DNA from: Arachis hypogaea
Taxonomy: Eukaryota; Streptophyta; Magnoliopsida; Fabales; Fabaceae
Assembly (NCBI RefSeq): GCF_003086295.3
Contig: NC_092047.1
Coordinates: 62,600,054-62,664,053, forward strand
Length of the DNA: 64,000 bases
Direction of reading: 5' to 3'
The position numbers and the translations under genes were made by a program. Below, in pieces: positions 20,828 to 31,440 of this stretch. The stretch's first letter is position 1. Every line of letters starts with the position of its first letter. The notes under the pieces are model-generated. The model worked only from the letters and a program-made list of their open reading frames with translations. It had not been told where the DNA came from and did not search any database.

Positions 20828-22245
20828 ATGTCAGATTCCCAGAGAAAGGGAAAAGGAAAGGCTACCACTGGCAAACGTAAAAGAGGAGAATCATCTTTGT
20901 CTATCATAGATCTCATGCATGATGCCTCCTGGCGAGAGAAAAATTTCACCCCGTAGGAGAAGGCTGACCAACTGCTTCCTGCCACTGATCCAATAAAATT
21001 TGCAAACCGATACTGTGAGCTGAAGTATCCGGTGTTTGCAACATCCAGGAACCTATACCTGGAGAGAACTTTGAAGATTCCAGAAGAACTCCAGCAGTAC
21101 ACCTCTGACCAAATCAAACAAAGAGGCTGGTTCTTCCTGGAGAGACCTCTGACTGAGGTCAATGCATCTTGGGTTAGGGAATTCTACTACAATTACTTCA
21201 AAACCTCCCTAGATGCAGTGAACCTCAGAGGGAAGCAAATTTTGGTTACTGAGGAGGCGATAGAAGATGTTCTGAAACTTCTGCCTAAGACTAATCAGAC
21301 AGATGGTTATCAGAAAGTTGAGGAGGATATGCGCTTTATGCAATTTGACTGGGATGCAGTAAAGGCGAGGATCGCCCTTGACCAGACAGTTCCTTGGTTC
21401 ATGGGTCAGAACACCACCTTGCCCAAGGGGATCAAGCGGATTTACCTGAACGATGAGGCTTGGCTATGGCATCAGATATTTAGTAACTACATTATGCCGA
21501 GTACTCACGAGATTGAGATACCAGCCGCTATGATCACCCTCCTTTGGTGTGTGATGGAGGGTAAGGACCTGTACCTGCCACGCTTTATCCGGCACTATAT
21601 GGCCAGGGTCCACGTTCGAGGCACTCTTCCCTTTCCCTATCTGGTTACACAGCTGGGCCGTCGAACTAACGTGCCATGGGAGGATGCTGATGAGAGGCCA
21701 CCTGCTGCAGAGTGCAAGAAGATTATCCCGCACAGCAGGAACTTTCTGGCCTTGGGCTACAGACCTCCATTCCTGACTGCCACTGCTGAGACAGCCACAC
21801 CTTCTGCCGGCTCCTCTTCCTCCACAGCCACACTTGCCTCCACCACTGCACCTCCACCTGCCCCAGAGCCCATCTATCATCTAGTGCACTGCTTGTTTCG
21901 ACGACTTGACCAGATGGAGCGTCGCAACAAGCGACGCTATGAGCACCTGAAACTGATGATACGATCCGGCGACATCTCCTCCGAGCCTGACACACCATCC
22001 GAGGCATCTGAGGAGGAGGCGGATGCACCCGAGGCAGAGACCATTCCACCTCAGGAGGCCGAGCAGGCAGGCACAGAGCAGGCCGCATCACAGCAGGTGG
22101 TTGAGCATCATATTCAGGCTGTAGACTCCGAGATCCCATTCAGACAGCCCCTCCTCCGCAGCAGTCAGACCCTCAGCCAGTCACCACTACGGTGACACCA
22201 GCAACCATCCCTTCTAGTGATGACACCCCTTCACACCCTGCTTGA
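20828..22245 (+). pseudogene. ORF2 of C': PF20167-like 'putative plant transposon protein'
   Basis: The start is the ATG of MSDSQRKGKGKATTGKRKRG, directly after a splice-acceptor-like TTTTTCAG. Upstream in-frame residues are leader. The basic N-terminus suggests nuclear import. The conserved core runs from FANRYCELKYPVF through WVREFYYNYF, FDWDAVKARI, LWHQIFSNYIMPSTHE and LLWCVMEGKDLYLPRFI to LPFPYLVTQLG. A Ser/Thr/Pro/Ala-rich linker and a short charged helix (LDQMERRNKRRYEHLKLMI) follow. There is one stop, at 20954-20956, where the sister copy has CAG. A one-base deletion near 22137 shifts the tail so that the frame ends at 22195 instead of 22245. Otherwise about 390 residues are open, which suggests recent coding constraint. 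Function unknown. Confidence 0.8.
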
Positions 22246-22248
22246 GTG

Positions 22249-22290
22249 AGCATCAGGGACGATGCTTCATTTTAAGTGTGAGGAAGTCGC
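22249..22290 (+). other. Hairpin and purine tract directly after ORF2 (C')
   Basis: AGCATC-AGGGAC-GATGCT (22249-22266) follows the ORF2 stop (22243-22245) by three bases and precedes TCATTTTAAGTGTGAGGAAG. It is the internal copy of the hairpin plus purine tract unit; copy C has the same unit at 37610-37650. Confidence 0.7.
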
Positions 22291-23833
22291 CATCTCGGGC
22301 GTATTATTTTGGTGAACCACTACAGACTATTTTTCTTTTATTTTGGATATTTTTTTTGTATTTTCCTCTTTATTTTTATTTTTATTTTCTGAGTACTTAT
22401 ACACTGCTACTTTTATGTATTTTCATTCTATTTTTGCATTTTGCACTTTAGTTCATATTTTAGTTATTTAGTTTAGCTTGCAATTCTAACTTAGTAGTTA
22501 TAGAAATTGTGGATTAATTAGTATAGTTTACCCTTTTAGCATATGATAGCTTAGTTTAAATTGAAAATATAGAAAGGAAGTAAACTAGAGACTTTAACAG
22601 AATTAAAACAATCTACACACCTTGTATATATAGCATTACATGTTAGTTAGTTAACAACATTTCATCAAGGAGAAACACTAGAACTTTAAAGCCACCTTAA
22701 GTTTTACATTGAGAATAATAGGAATTTTTAACTAAACCTGCATGACATACATAACTGATAAATGATTTTTGAGCTAGAGAACATACAGCCTGTGATTTTT
22801 GAGCTTAATTATATGGTTATGTTCAAACCATAATTTTTATTCCTGTGTGTTCCGCCCTTCTTTTATATTCTGATGTTCTTTACTTTGTTTTAATCTATAT
22901 GTCTGATTATAGAATATAAAGATACATACCAAGAGAGTGACTGAGGACATTGTTTGATTTTAGCTCACTTTATCCCAAAATAGCCTACCTTTCACATCAC
23001 CCTTGTTAGACCCCTTGAGCCTTTAAATTCCCTTTTTATTCTATAAACCACATTACTAGCCTTAAGCAGAAAAACAAATAAAAATCCCAAGTTGAATTTT
23101 TGGTTAGCTTAATATAGAAAATTATGAATAGTTTAAAAATATGGAAAACCTATTGGGAACATGGATGATAAAAGGTAGAAGAGTTGAAAAGAACAAAAAT
23201 AAATCAAAATGAGAATTTTTGGGAAGCATGCTCATGAGAAATCAAATTGAAAGAATTACCATGTGCATTCAAAAAAAAAGAAAGTTATTTATTTTTCAAG
23301 CATATGAATAAGGGGATACAAAAGAATTCCCCAAATGCAAAAATAAAAGCAAAGCACATAGGATAAAAATAAAAATTGAAACATAAGCATGTAACATCAA
23401 AAGTGGGAAAAGATGGGAAAATAGGAAAAGTAGCTTTGTTTTACTAAGTATGTATGTTAGGTGAGATCTTAGTCTAATTGAGGATTCACTTATTAGCTCA
23501 CTTAGCCTTATACATATATCCTTACCTTTACCTTGGCCCCATTACAACCTTAATTAAAGACCTCATGATTTTTGGTATGTCTATATTCTATAATTGTTGA
23601 TTGGTTAGATGAAGAACAAAGTTATAGAAAGGAAGAATAAAAAGAAGAATAGAGTGATTAACCCAATAAACACTGAGTGACTAGAGAGTAAACACAAATC
23701 CAGTGAGGGTTCAATAGCTCATTAACGTTTATCTCTATTTAAATTATTTAATTGTCTTGCAAATTTGTAAAATGCTTTTCTCTCCCATCTCAATTGTAAA
23801 GGCACTATATTACTATCTAAGGTTAGGCTATAT

Positions 23834-23916
<83 letters not shown>

Positions 23917-24079
23917 TCCTTGAGAATGTGAATTAATTCAACTACATGCAAGCCTTATATACAAGTGAGTGAATAAAAATTAGAATTGCATGATGCATGA
24001 CTCATTTAGGTAGTTTCATTTAGGTTAGATTGCATTGCATGATATTCCACCACTTTAACCTTACTTATTACCTTGGACT
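22291..24079 (+). other. 3' non-coding region of C'
   Basis: About 1.8 kb of AT-rich sequence without a gene. It includes a (TA)n microsatellite at 23829-23910 that is short at the matching place in C (60849-60867). No RNA gene is visible. Confidence 0.8.
23829..23910. repeat. (TA)n microsatellite
   Basis: About 82 bases of nearly pure TA with one phase break. The sister copy in C has only about 18 bases, so this is a recent expansion. Confidence 0.95.
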
Positions 24080-24117
24080 TAGCATGAGGACATGCTATTG
24101 TTTAAGTGTGGGGAGGT
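24080..24117 (+). other. AGGA-loop hairpin and polypurine tract before LTR1 of C
   Basis: TAGCATG-AGGA-CATGCTA (24080-24097) is followed by TTGTTTAAGTGTGGGGAGGT and the LTR start. It is repeated before LTR2 at 61037-61074. Confidence 0.85.
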
Positions 24118-24534
24118 TGATAAACCCATATTTTATGATATATTTTAAGCTTAGTTTGAGTGATTTATTCAACCATTTACCCACTGATGACAAGTCATCT
24201 TAGCCTAGTTTCACTAGCCTTTTTCTTTTGTTTTCAATTGAATTATGCACTTTCTTGAGCCAAAAGCAAGCCAATTGGGTAGATTTTCATGTTTCCTTTG
24301 ATTTAATCAACCATGTATGAATTCATGCTATTTCATGGGGTTTTATGCTATAATTATCACATATTATGATAAAATGAATATCTCATGATTTTAAGCATAG
24401 CTTTGATGTGTTTGGTTGATTAATGATAGGTGAAGAAAGCTTGAAGAAAGGTTGAAGCAAGAAGGAATGGCTAGGAGTAAAGAGAGGACAATGGAATAAG
24501 TGAAAATGAACCAGGAAGCAAAAAGCTGGACCAA

Positions 24535-24900
24535 AAGTTAGTCTCAAACTTTTGCACAAACTTTTGGGTGTAAAGTGAGCCCCAACGTTAGCCTCTAACT
24601 TTTGGGCTAACGTTGGCACATGAAAGTTACTCCCTGGGCACCAAAAGTTTGCGCCAACGTTAGCCCCTAACTTTGTGGCTAATGTTGGCATGAGAAAAAC
24701 ACCCCCTGGCCACCAAAAGTTTGCGCCAACGTTAGCCTCTAACTTTTGGGCTAATGTTGGCACATGAACAATACAAAGGGGGAGCAAAAGTTTGCGCCAA
24801 CGTTAGCCTCTAACTTTTGGGCTAACGTTGGCGCCATAAGTACACATAAGGAGGCCAACGTTGGAGCAAAAGTTAGACCCCTAACTTTTGCCCCAACGTG
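24535..24900. repeat. CCAACGTTAGCC...GGCTAACGTTGG palindrome cluster (B 5' LTR)
   Basis: At least four inverted pairs of GCCAACGTTAGCC with GGCTAACGTTGGC flank a short CTAACTTTTG spacer. AACGTT is itself palindromic. The cluster ends about 240 bp before the TATA box. The 3' LTR repeats it at 29505-29875. Confidence 0.9.
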
Positions 24901-25137
24901 GATAGCAGCAAAGCATGGAGGCTGATAGTAAAAGTTAGAGTAAAAGTTAGCCTCAAGCTTTTACTCAAACTTTTACTCAAACTTTTACTCAAACTTTTGC
25001 AAAACTTCAACCCGGTTCAATTGGTTCACTTTGGTTCCTCTCCAAACTCCAAGAGCAATCAACCAAGGCCTCTCTCAACCCAATTCCACCAAGAGCAAAG
25101 GCCCAACTCAAGGCTTGAAGACCATTTGAAGAAAGTG

Positions 25138-25145
25138 TATAAATA
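25138..25145 (+). promoter_or_regulatory. TATA box of B 5' LTR
   Basis: TATAAATA with a following GGATAG; the identical word is at 30097-30104 in the 3' LTR. Confidence 0.7.
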
Positions 25146-26075
25146 GGATAGAATTCAAGTTTTTCGGAGAGCTTCCCTTTTTAGTTTTTCAGAATAGCTT
25201 TCTTTAGAGTTTTGCTTAGAGCTCACTTTTATTTTTCTTAGCATTGTTGTTTAATTGAAGAGAATTTGGGAGGAGAATTGATCTCTCTTCTTCCTTGTTC
25301 TTGCCCAGCACTCTTTACTTTTCTTGTCTTGGATTTTGGATGGAGAATTGAAGAAATTCTGTTTCAATCTCACCTTAGGATCTTGCTTTATTTTACTGCA
25401 CAATTGAATTCAGTTTCGATTAATTGCTTTTCATCTACTTTCTTTGCAATTTACAAATTCTTTTGCAATTGTTCTTGTTGGATCTAGGAAGGCATTGAGA
25501 TCTAGACTTGGTTTTCTAGTCTCTTGGGTCCTGAGATCCGGATTTCCCATTTCCCATTCCCTGTTTACTGTTTTCATGCCTATTTACATTTCTGTTTTGA
25601 GATCCGGTTTGATTCAAGACATCCTTTACTTCTCTGTTTGTTGCAATTTACTTTTCCTTGTTTAATTCCTGCAAATCCAACTCCCAATTCCCTTTATAAT
25701 TCAAGCCATTTACATTTCTTGCACTTTAAGATTTTGCAATTTACATTTCTTGCGTTCTAAGTTTCTGCCATTTAATTTCTTGCTCTTTAAGATTCAGCAC
25801 TTTAAATTCCAGTTCTCTTTAATTTCATGCCAATTACCCATTCCCTTTACTTTCTATGCAATTTAAATTCTGCAAATCACAAATCTCTCAACCAAATCTT
25901 GATTCGCTTGACTAAATCAACCACTAAACTAAAATTGCTCAATCCTTCAATCCCTGTGGGATCAACCTCACTCCCGTGAGTTATTATTACTTGATGCGAC
26001 CCGGTGCACTTGCCGGTTAGATTTGGGTGTTTTGGAGAAATTCGTTTCTTCCACAGAAATATCCCATCAAGTTTT

Positions 26076-26093
26076 TGGCGCCGTTGCCGGGGA
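26076..26093 (+). other. Primer binding site, tRNA-Asp type (B)
   Basis: TGGCGCCGTTGCCGGGGA is a perfect complement to the plant tRNA-Asp (GTC) 3' end, six bases after the LTR. Confidence 0.9.
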
Positions 26094-26334
26094 TTGATTA
26101 GATTGAAAATGATTAAGTGAGGTGGTGATCTAGATCTAGCATTTTTATTTTCTGTTTCTCTAATTTTTGACTAACCCACTAACTGTTTGAAGTTTTGTCT
26201 CAACTGACTACACTCAATTTGCAAAAGTATCACTGTGTGTTCCGTTGTTGATTTATATGTCATAGGGAAGAAGAGCAGCCAAAAGGAAGGATATCATTGA
26301 AGAAGGAGTTTCTGAGAAAGAAGAACATCACAAC

Positions 26335-27666
26335 ATGAAGCCACAACTCATTACACTAATAGAGAACAATTGTTCCTATGGTGGAAATCCCTTGGAGGAC
26401 CCTAAACAGCACCTATCCATTTTTCTGAAAACTTGTGGGGCTGTCAATCTCAATGGTGTAGACCATGATACCATTAAGCTCTTGTTATTTCCCTTCTCAC
26501 TGAAGGATGAAGCGGCACAATGGCTTGAAACTTTTCCCCAAGGAAGTATAACTAGTTGGGATGAATTGGTTGCCAAGTTTCTAGTCAAATTCTCCTCATC
26601 CCAACAACATATCAAGATGAAAGAAGGAGTACATCCATTCATACAAAGAGAGGAAGAACCATTGTTCAAAGCATGGGAGAGATACAAGAAAGCAAATGAC
26701 AAGGTGGATTTTCAAGTGTTCTATGAAGGATTAACCTCAGAAACAAGAAGAGCAGTAGATTACTTCTCAGATGGCCTACTCAAGGCAACAGCAACCATCC
26801 AAGGAACTGCAGGGTTCAGTGACAAAATAGCCAATAACCAACACTCATTTCAGATGCCACGGAATGCAATTTCAGAAAAGGAAGTAATGAATCTTGAAGG
26901 AGTGAGAGCAATCATGAATCAAAACAAACAGCTATACCAGCAAACTCAGCAGCAATTGGAATCAATAGCTAGACAAATTGATTCTCTACATTCTGCCACA
27001 GTGAATGCACAATTTCCACCATGGAAACCACATTCTTATCTAAGAATGAGGGAATCTCAGCATCAGGAACAAAGGGACTTTAACTATAACAACCCCAACT
27101 TCCCAAACCTACAAAAACACCACCATACCAACAAAAATCACTACACACCACCCCAATATACACACCTCCAGCCCTGTCCTACCTCACCACCTGCCCGACA
27201 TGACTTACATCAATCACCACAATTAACACAGTCACAACCAATCCTAAACTTCCAAAGACTCTATGTTCTAGAAATGATGATGGAAAGGTTTATGAAAATT
27301 CAAGAAATGACAATAATAGAGCAGGAGGACATAAGGAAAAGCCAAGAGGCATATCTCAAGAGAATTGAAAGGTACATGGAACAACTGGTTCAAAACCTTG
27401 CTAAACTAGGCGAGAGAGAGGGAGATATGTCCTTAAGAGCCACTGAAGATGACTCAAAGAACAATGAAAAAGCTGCTGGGTTGAAAGGGAAAGCAGTTAT
27501 GGAAAACAGTGAGAAAGCTACGGGAAAAGAAACAACTATCAAGGAGAAGCCTACGGTGAGAGGAGGAAACCAAAGGCAACAGAAACCTCAACTCCATGAT
27601 CAGAGGATGAAGAATGTCAAGCTAGTGACAATAAAAGAGCGCTTGTTGGGAGGCAACCCAACCTGA
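26335..27666 (+). CDS. gag: Gag-like protein of element B
   Basis: An uninterrupted 443-residue frame. Residues about 15-140 match the Ty3-gypsy Gag core (EDPKQHLSIFLKTC, LFPFSLKDEAAQWLETFPQG, AWERYKKAND, FYEGLTSETR). A glutamine- and proline-rich middle and a lysine-rich tail follow. No CCHC zinc knuckle and no protease are visible. It would form the particle shell, with the polymerase supplied by another element. The original start was probably upstream: the same frame is open from 26266 (GRRAAKRKDIIEEG) but begins right after a TAG at 26263-26265, apparently from a one-base change at the old ATG. The last codons overlap the hairpin at 27645-27662. Whether the shortened protein is made is unknown. 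Confidence 0.8.
   Translation: MKPQLITLIENNCSYGGNPLEDPKQHLSIFLKTCGAVNLNGVDHDTIKLLLFPFSLKDEAAQWLETFPQGSITSWDELVAKFLVKFSSSQQHIKMKEGVHPFIQREEEPLFKAWERYKKANDKVDFQVFYEGLTSETRRAVDYFSDGLLKATATIQGTAGFSDKIANNQHSFQMPRNAISEKEVMNLEGVRAIMNQNKQLYQQTQQQLESIARQIDSLHSATVNAQFPPWKPHSYLRMRESQHQEQRDFNYNNPNFPNLQKHHHTNKNHYTPPQYTHLQPCPTSPPARHDLHQSPQLTQSQPILNFQRLYVLEMMMERFMKIQEMTIIEQEDIRKSQEAYLKRIERYMEQLVQNLAKLGEREGDMSLRATEDDSKNNEKAAGLKGKAVMENSEKATGKETTIKEKPTVRGGNQRQQKPQLHDQRMKNVKLVTIKERLLGGNPT
27645..27662 (+). other. Post-ORF1 hairpin in B
   Basis: GTTGGG-AGGCAA-CCCAAC is a perfect 6-bp stem overlapping the end of Gag. Counterparts are 47457-47472 (A2), 34158-34175 (C, different stem) and 832-849 (D). Confidence 0.75.
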
Positions 27667-29118
27667 GGTAGTTTTCTGTTCATAACTATTTTAATAAAAA
27701 GGTTAATTAGTTTTATCTATAATGCAAGAAGCTAAGTTTGGTGTTGCACACCAAAATAATCTAAAGGAGAATGCAGAATTCTAAGTGTGGTGTTTCACCA
27801 AAATCCCATTATAAAACACATTCTCACTTTCTGCATATTGCTGGCTTCAAGCATGATTGGATGAACTAGTTAACTATTCTGCTATTTCCTAGTTTTCAGT
27901 TTTATTGCTTTTGAAAAAGAAGAAGAAAAGAAAAAAAAATTTATCACACATGGTTAATTTGATGCATGAAAACCATTGGCAAGGTACTAAATTTGGTGTT
28001 CCCACACCAAATTAAGTTCAAAAGCCCATAAATAAATCAGCCAGACTAACCATTGTTTCCAAGTGCTTGGGGAACAAGCAACTTTCAATATCATTACAGA
28101 GCATCATACAAGCCTTTGGGAGGATTAAGCATCATAAAAAAAAATGAAAGAGGAATGTGTGGATCAGTAATGATGATGATGAGGAGTGAAGCAAGCTAAC
28201 TCCAAAAGGTTGTATCGTTAAGTGATTATCTTACATCAAACACTGCTATGATTGAGAGTGGTTTAGTTTCCCTGATTATCTATCTGCATAGCATAGTTTT
28301 TCTGTAATTCAATAAGCAAGATGCTTGATCATTCACAACATTTTTCTCTTCAAAACTTGTTTGCACTCAATGTTCAAAAATGCATCACATGAAAGTTCTT
28401 TGAAAAGAAGGATTGAGGAATTAAACAATTTTGAGGCAAGCAAAAGATTAGGAGAAGTGGTGGTTCTAGTTGAATGATTATGTATTGAGGTTGCATGCTT
28501 GTGAAAACTTGCATGGGAGCTCATAGGCAAGACATGAAGTTCAAAGAAGTATTGTGGAGATTCTCAAAAATTTATTGATCCAAGAAGCAGCAAACAAAAC
28601 AACAGAAAGAAAAGAAAATACAAAGATAAAAAGAACATGGCCCAAGGCTCTGAGCATCAATTACTAGGCAGAAAAGAAAGAAGAAACAATGACTCAAAGA
28701 GTTGTTAGCCTAGTAAATGCTTGTGGTTGAGTTGTGTCAAAGAAAGAGGCTTGAGCAAGTAAATCCTTAGGGGTGCTTTAACACCTAATACCTTAAAACC
28801 AACTGGTTTAGGAGTATTGATTGAAAGCTTATTTAAAAGAGCCGCTTTGAGACATGACACTTAGAGTCAAGGCCAAAGCAAAGAAACTATAAGCTGCTTC
28901 AAGGTGATTACATATAAAGAGATCTCCATGATACCATTTGGATGAAAATCCTAAGACCTAAGACTCCCAATATGTGAGGACTAGTGAGCACTGAAGCCCT
29001 TGCAAGAGCATATGATTTAGAGTTCACCCCATTGACACTTAATCACTTCACTCACAGGACCTTACAATTTATTCTTCAATCCGTCTTAAGTGAAAGAACC
29101 TATGAGCATAATTCATTT
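27667..29118 (+). other. 3' non-coding region of B with several hairpins
   Basis: About 1.45 kb without a gene. It holds perfect stem-loops TTTGGTGT-TGC-ACACCAAA (about 27737-27755) and AATTTGGTGT-TCCC-ACACCAAATT (about 27990-28013). A further hairpin TGCTTG-GGGAA-CAAGCA (28064-28080) is an internal relative of the one before the 3' LTR. The remainder is A-rich. Confidence 0.65.
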
Positions 29119-29155
29119 CTTGCTTGGGGACAAGCAAGCTTTAAGTTTGGTGTTG
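29119..29155 (+). other. GGGA-loop hairpin and 3' tract before the B 3' LTR
   Basis: CTTGCTTG-GGGA-CAAGCAAG (29119-29138) is followed by CTTTAAGTTTGGTGTTG, which abuts the LTR. The tract is the same as in family A although the LTRs are unrelated. Confidence 0.85.
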
Positions 29156-31028
29156 TGATGACAAGTCATCTTAGCCTAGTTTCACTAGCCTTTTTCTTTT
29201 GTTTTAAATTGAATTATGCACTTTCTTGAGCCAAAAGCAAGCCAATTGGGTAGATTTTCATGTTTCCTTTGATTTAATCAACCATATATGAATTCATGCT
29301 ATTTCATGGGGTTTTATGCTATAATTATCACATATTATGATAAAATGAATATCTCATGATTTTAAGCATAGCTTTGATGTGTTTGGTTGATTAATGATAG
29401 GTGAAGAAAGCTTGAAGAAAGGTTGAAGCAAGAAGGAATGGCTAGGAGTAAAGAGAGGACAATGGAATAAGTGAAAATGAACCAGGAAGCAAAAAGCTGG
29501 ACCAAAAGTTAGCCTCAAACTTTTGCACAAACTTTTGGGTGAAAAGTTAGCCCCAACGTTAGCCCCTAACTTTTGGGCTAACGTTGGCACATGAAAGTTA
29601 CTCCCTGGGCACCAAAAGTTTGCGCCAACGTTAGCCCCTAACTTTGTGGCTAACGTTGGCATGAGAAAAACACCCCCTGGCCACCAAAAGTTTGCGCCAA
29701 CGTTAGCCTCTAACTTTTGGGCTAACGTTGGCACATGAACAATACAAAGGGGGAGCAAAAGTTTGCGCCAACGTTAGCCTCTAACTTTTGGGCTAACGTT
29801 GGCGCCATAAGTACACATAAGGAGGCCAACGTTGGAGCAAAAGTTAGACCCCTAACTTTTGCCCCAACGTGGATAGCAGCAAAGCATGGAGGCTGATAGT
29901 AAAAGTTAGAGTAAAAGTTAGCCTCAAACTTTTACTCAAACTTTTACTCAAACTTTTGCAAAACTTCAACCCGGTTCAATTGGTTCACTTTGGTTCCTCT
30001 CCAAACTCCAAGAGCAATCAACCAAGGCCTCTCTCAACCCAATTCCACCAAGAGCAAAGGCCCAACTCAAGGCTTGAAGACCATTTGAAGAAAGTGTATA
30101 AATAGGATAGAATTCAAGTTTTTCGGAGAGCTTCCCTTTTTAGTTTTTCAGAATAGCTTTCTTTAGAGTTTTGCTTAGAGCTCACTTTTATTTTTCTTAG
30201 CATTGTTGTTTAATTGAAGAGAATTTGGGAGGAGAATTGATCTCTCTTCTTCCTTGTTCTTGCCCAGCACTCTTTACTTTTCTTGTCTTGGATTTTGGGT
30301 GGAGAATTGAAGAAATTCTGTTTCAATCTCACCTTAGGATCTTGCTTTATTTTACTGCACAATTGAATTCAGTTTCGGTTAATTGCTTTTCATCTACTTT
30401 CTTTGCAATTTACAAATTCTTTTGCAATTGTTCTTGTTGGATCTAGGAAGGCATTGAGATCTAGACTTGGTTTTCTAGTCTCTTGGGTCCTGAGATCCGG
30501 ATTTCCCATTTCCCATTCCCTGTTTACTGTTTTCATGCCTATTTACGTTTCTGTTTTGAGATCCGGTTTGATTCAAGACATCCTTTACTTCTCTGTTTGT
30601 TGCAATTTACTTTTCCTTGTTTAATTCCTGCAAATCCAACTCCCAATTCCCTTTACAATTCAAGCCATTTACATTTCTTGCACTTTAAGATTTTGCAATT
30701 TACATTTCTTGCGTTCTAAGTTTCTGCCATTTAATTTCTTGCTCTTTAAGATTCAGCACTTTAAATTCCAGTTCTCTTTAATTTCATGCCAATTACCCAT
30801 TCCCTTTACTTTCTATGCAATTTAAATTCTGCAAATCACAAATCTCTCAACCAAATCTTGATTCGCTTGACTAAATCAACCACTAAACTAAAATTGCTCA
30901 ATCCTGCAATCCCTGTGGGATCGACCTCACTCCCGTGAGTTATTATTACTTGATGCGACCCGGTGCACTTGCCGGTTAGATTTGGGTGTTTTGGAGAAAT
31001 TCGTTTCTTCCACAGAAATATCCCATCA
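29156..31028 (+). repeat. 3' LTR of B
   Basis: 1873 bp; 12 bp shorter than the 5' LTR through loss of one TCAAACTTTTAC unit. Palindromes lie at 29505-29875 and the TATA box at 30097-30104. Confidence 0.95.
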
Positions 31029-31271
31029 CCCACTTATTCATATTAATTGCATGGTTTTACTTTTCCTTCTTTATTATGTGATGTATGTGAAAAACATGTT
31101 TCCTATGCTTTTAAATTAATTATTTTATTTACCTTTATTTCCATTCGATGCCGTGATTAGTGTGTTGAGTAGTTTCAGATCCTCTAAGGCAGGAATGACT
31201 TAAAGGATGGAAAGGAAACATACAAAAATAGAAGGAAAGTGCAAAACCGAGTTTCTGAAGAAACTGGCATC

Positions 31272-31440
31272 TACGCGATCGCATGGACGACGCGATCGCG
31301 TTCCAAGCGCAAATCAACAGCGACGCGGTCGCATGACGAACGCGACCGCGCGCCTTAAGCAGAATGCATATGGTCATGCGATCGCGTGGTAAGGAAAAGC
31401 TCCGAACGATACGACCGCGTGACCCACGCGGACGCGTGAC
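31272..31440. repeat. CGCGATCG-type palindrome cluster in LTR1 of C
   Basis: Variants of ACGCGATCGCAT, CGACGCGATCGCGT and CACGCGGACGCGTGA recur about eight times in about 170 bp. LTR2 has the same cluster at 61381-61530. Confidence 0.85.

Larger units (their letters stand above)
20311..24117 (+). mobile_element. C': 5'-truncated interior of a second element C copy
   Basis: This stretch is nearly identical to 35645-38116 plus 59779-61074 of element C. It covers the ORF2 leader, ORF2, the 3' untranslated region, hairpins and the polypurine tract. It runs directly into LTR1 of C, giving the order interior-LTR-interior-LTR. Its own 5' LTR and ORF1 are absent. The left edge is blurred by a few bases (20305-20318). 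It still contains the empty site for T (CATAACTGATAAATG at about 22750). Confidence 0.85.
24185..26069 (+). repeat. 5' LTR of B
   Basis: It contains a dense CCAACGTTAGCC palindrome cluster (24535-24900), then three copies of the 12-mer TCAAACTTTTAC (about 24964-25000; the 3' LTR has two). A TATAAATA box lies at 25138-25145. Reading frames between 25266 and 25760 are repeated unchanged in the other LTR and have no recognisable product, so I treat them as untranslated. Confidence 0.9.
24185..31028 (+). mobile_element. Element B: small Gag-only LTR retrotransposon
   Basis: LTRs of 1885 and 1873 bp (24185-26069 and 29156-31028) begin TGATGACAAGTCATCTTAGC and end ATATCCCATCA. The target duplication CCCAC (24180-24184 and 31029-31033) is perfect, and the empty site is seen in LTR2 of C near 61137. 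A perfect tRNA-Asp primer site lies at 26076-26093. The interior is only about 3.1 kb with a single Gag frame, which fits the TR-GAG type of non-autonomous element. The LTRs look about 1% different by eye, so the insertion is fairly young. Confidence 0.95.

Noticed and set aside
21464..22139. Long minus-strand frames opposite ORF2 of C'
   Set aside because: They are shadows of the sense ORF2, which has clear homologues in C and R.
25266..25760. Sense frames repeated at 30225-30719
   Set aside because: They lie inside the two LTRs of B, so their repetition is due to LTR identity and not to selection on a protein.
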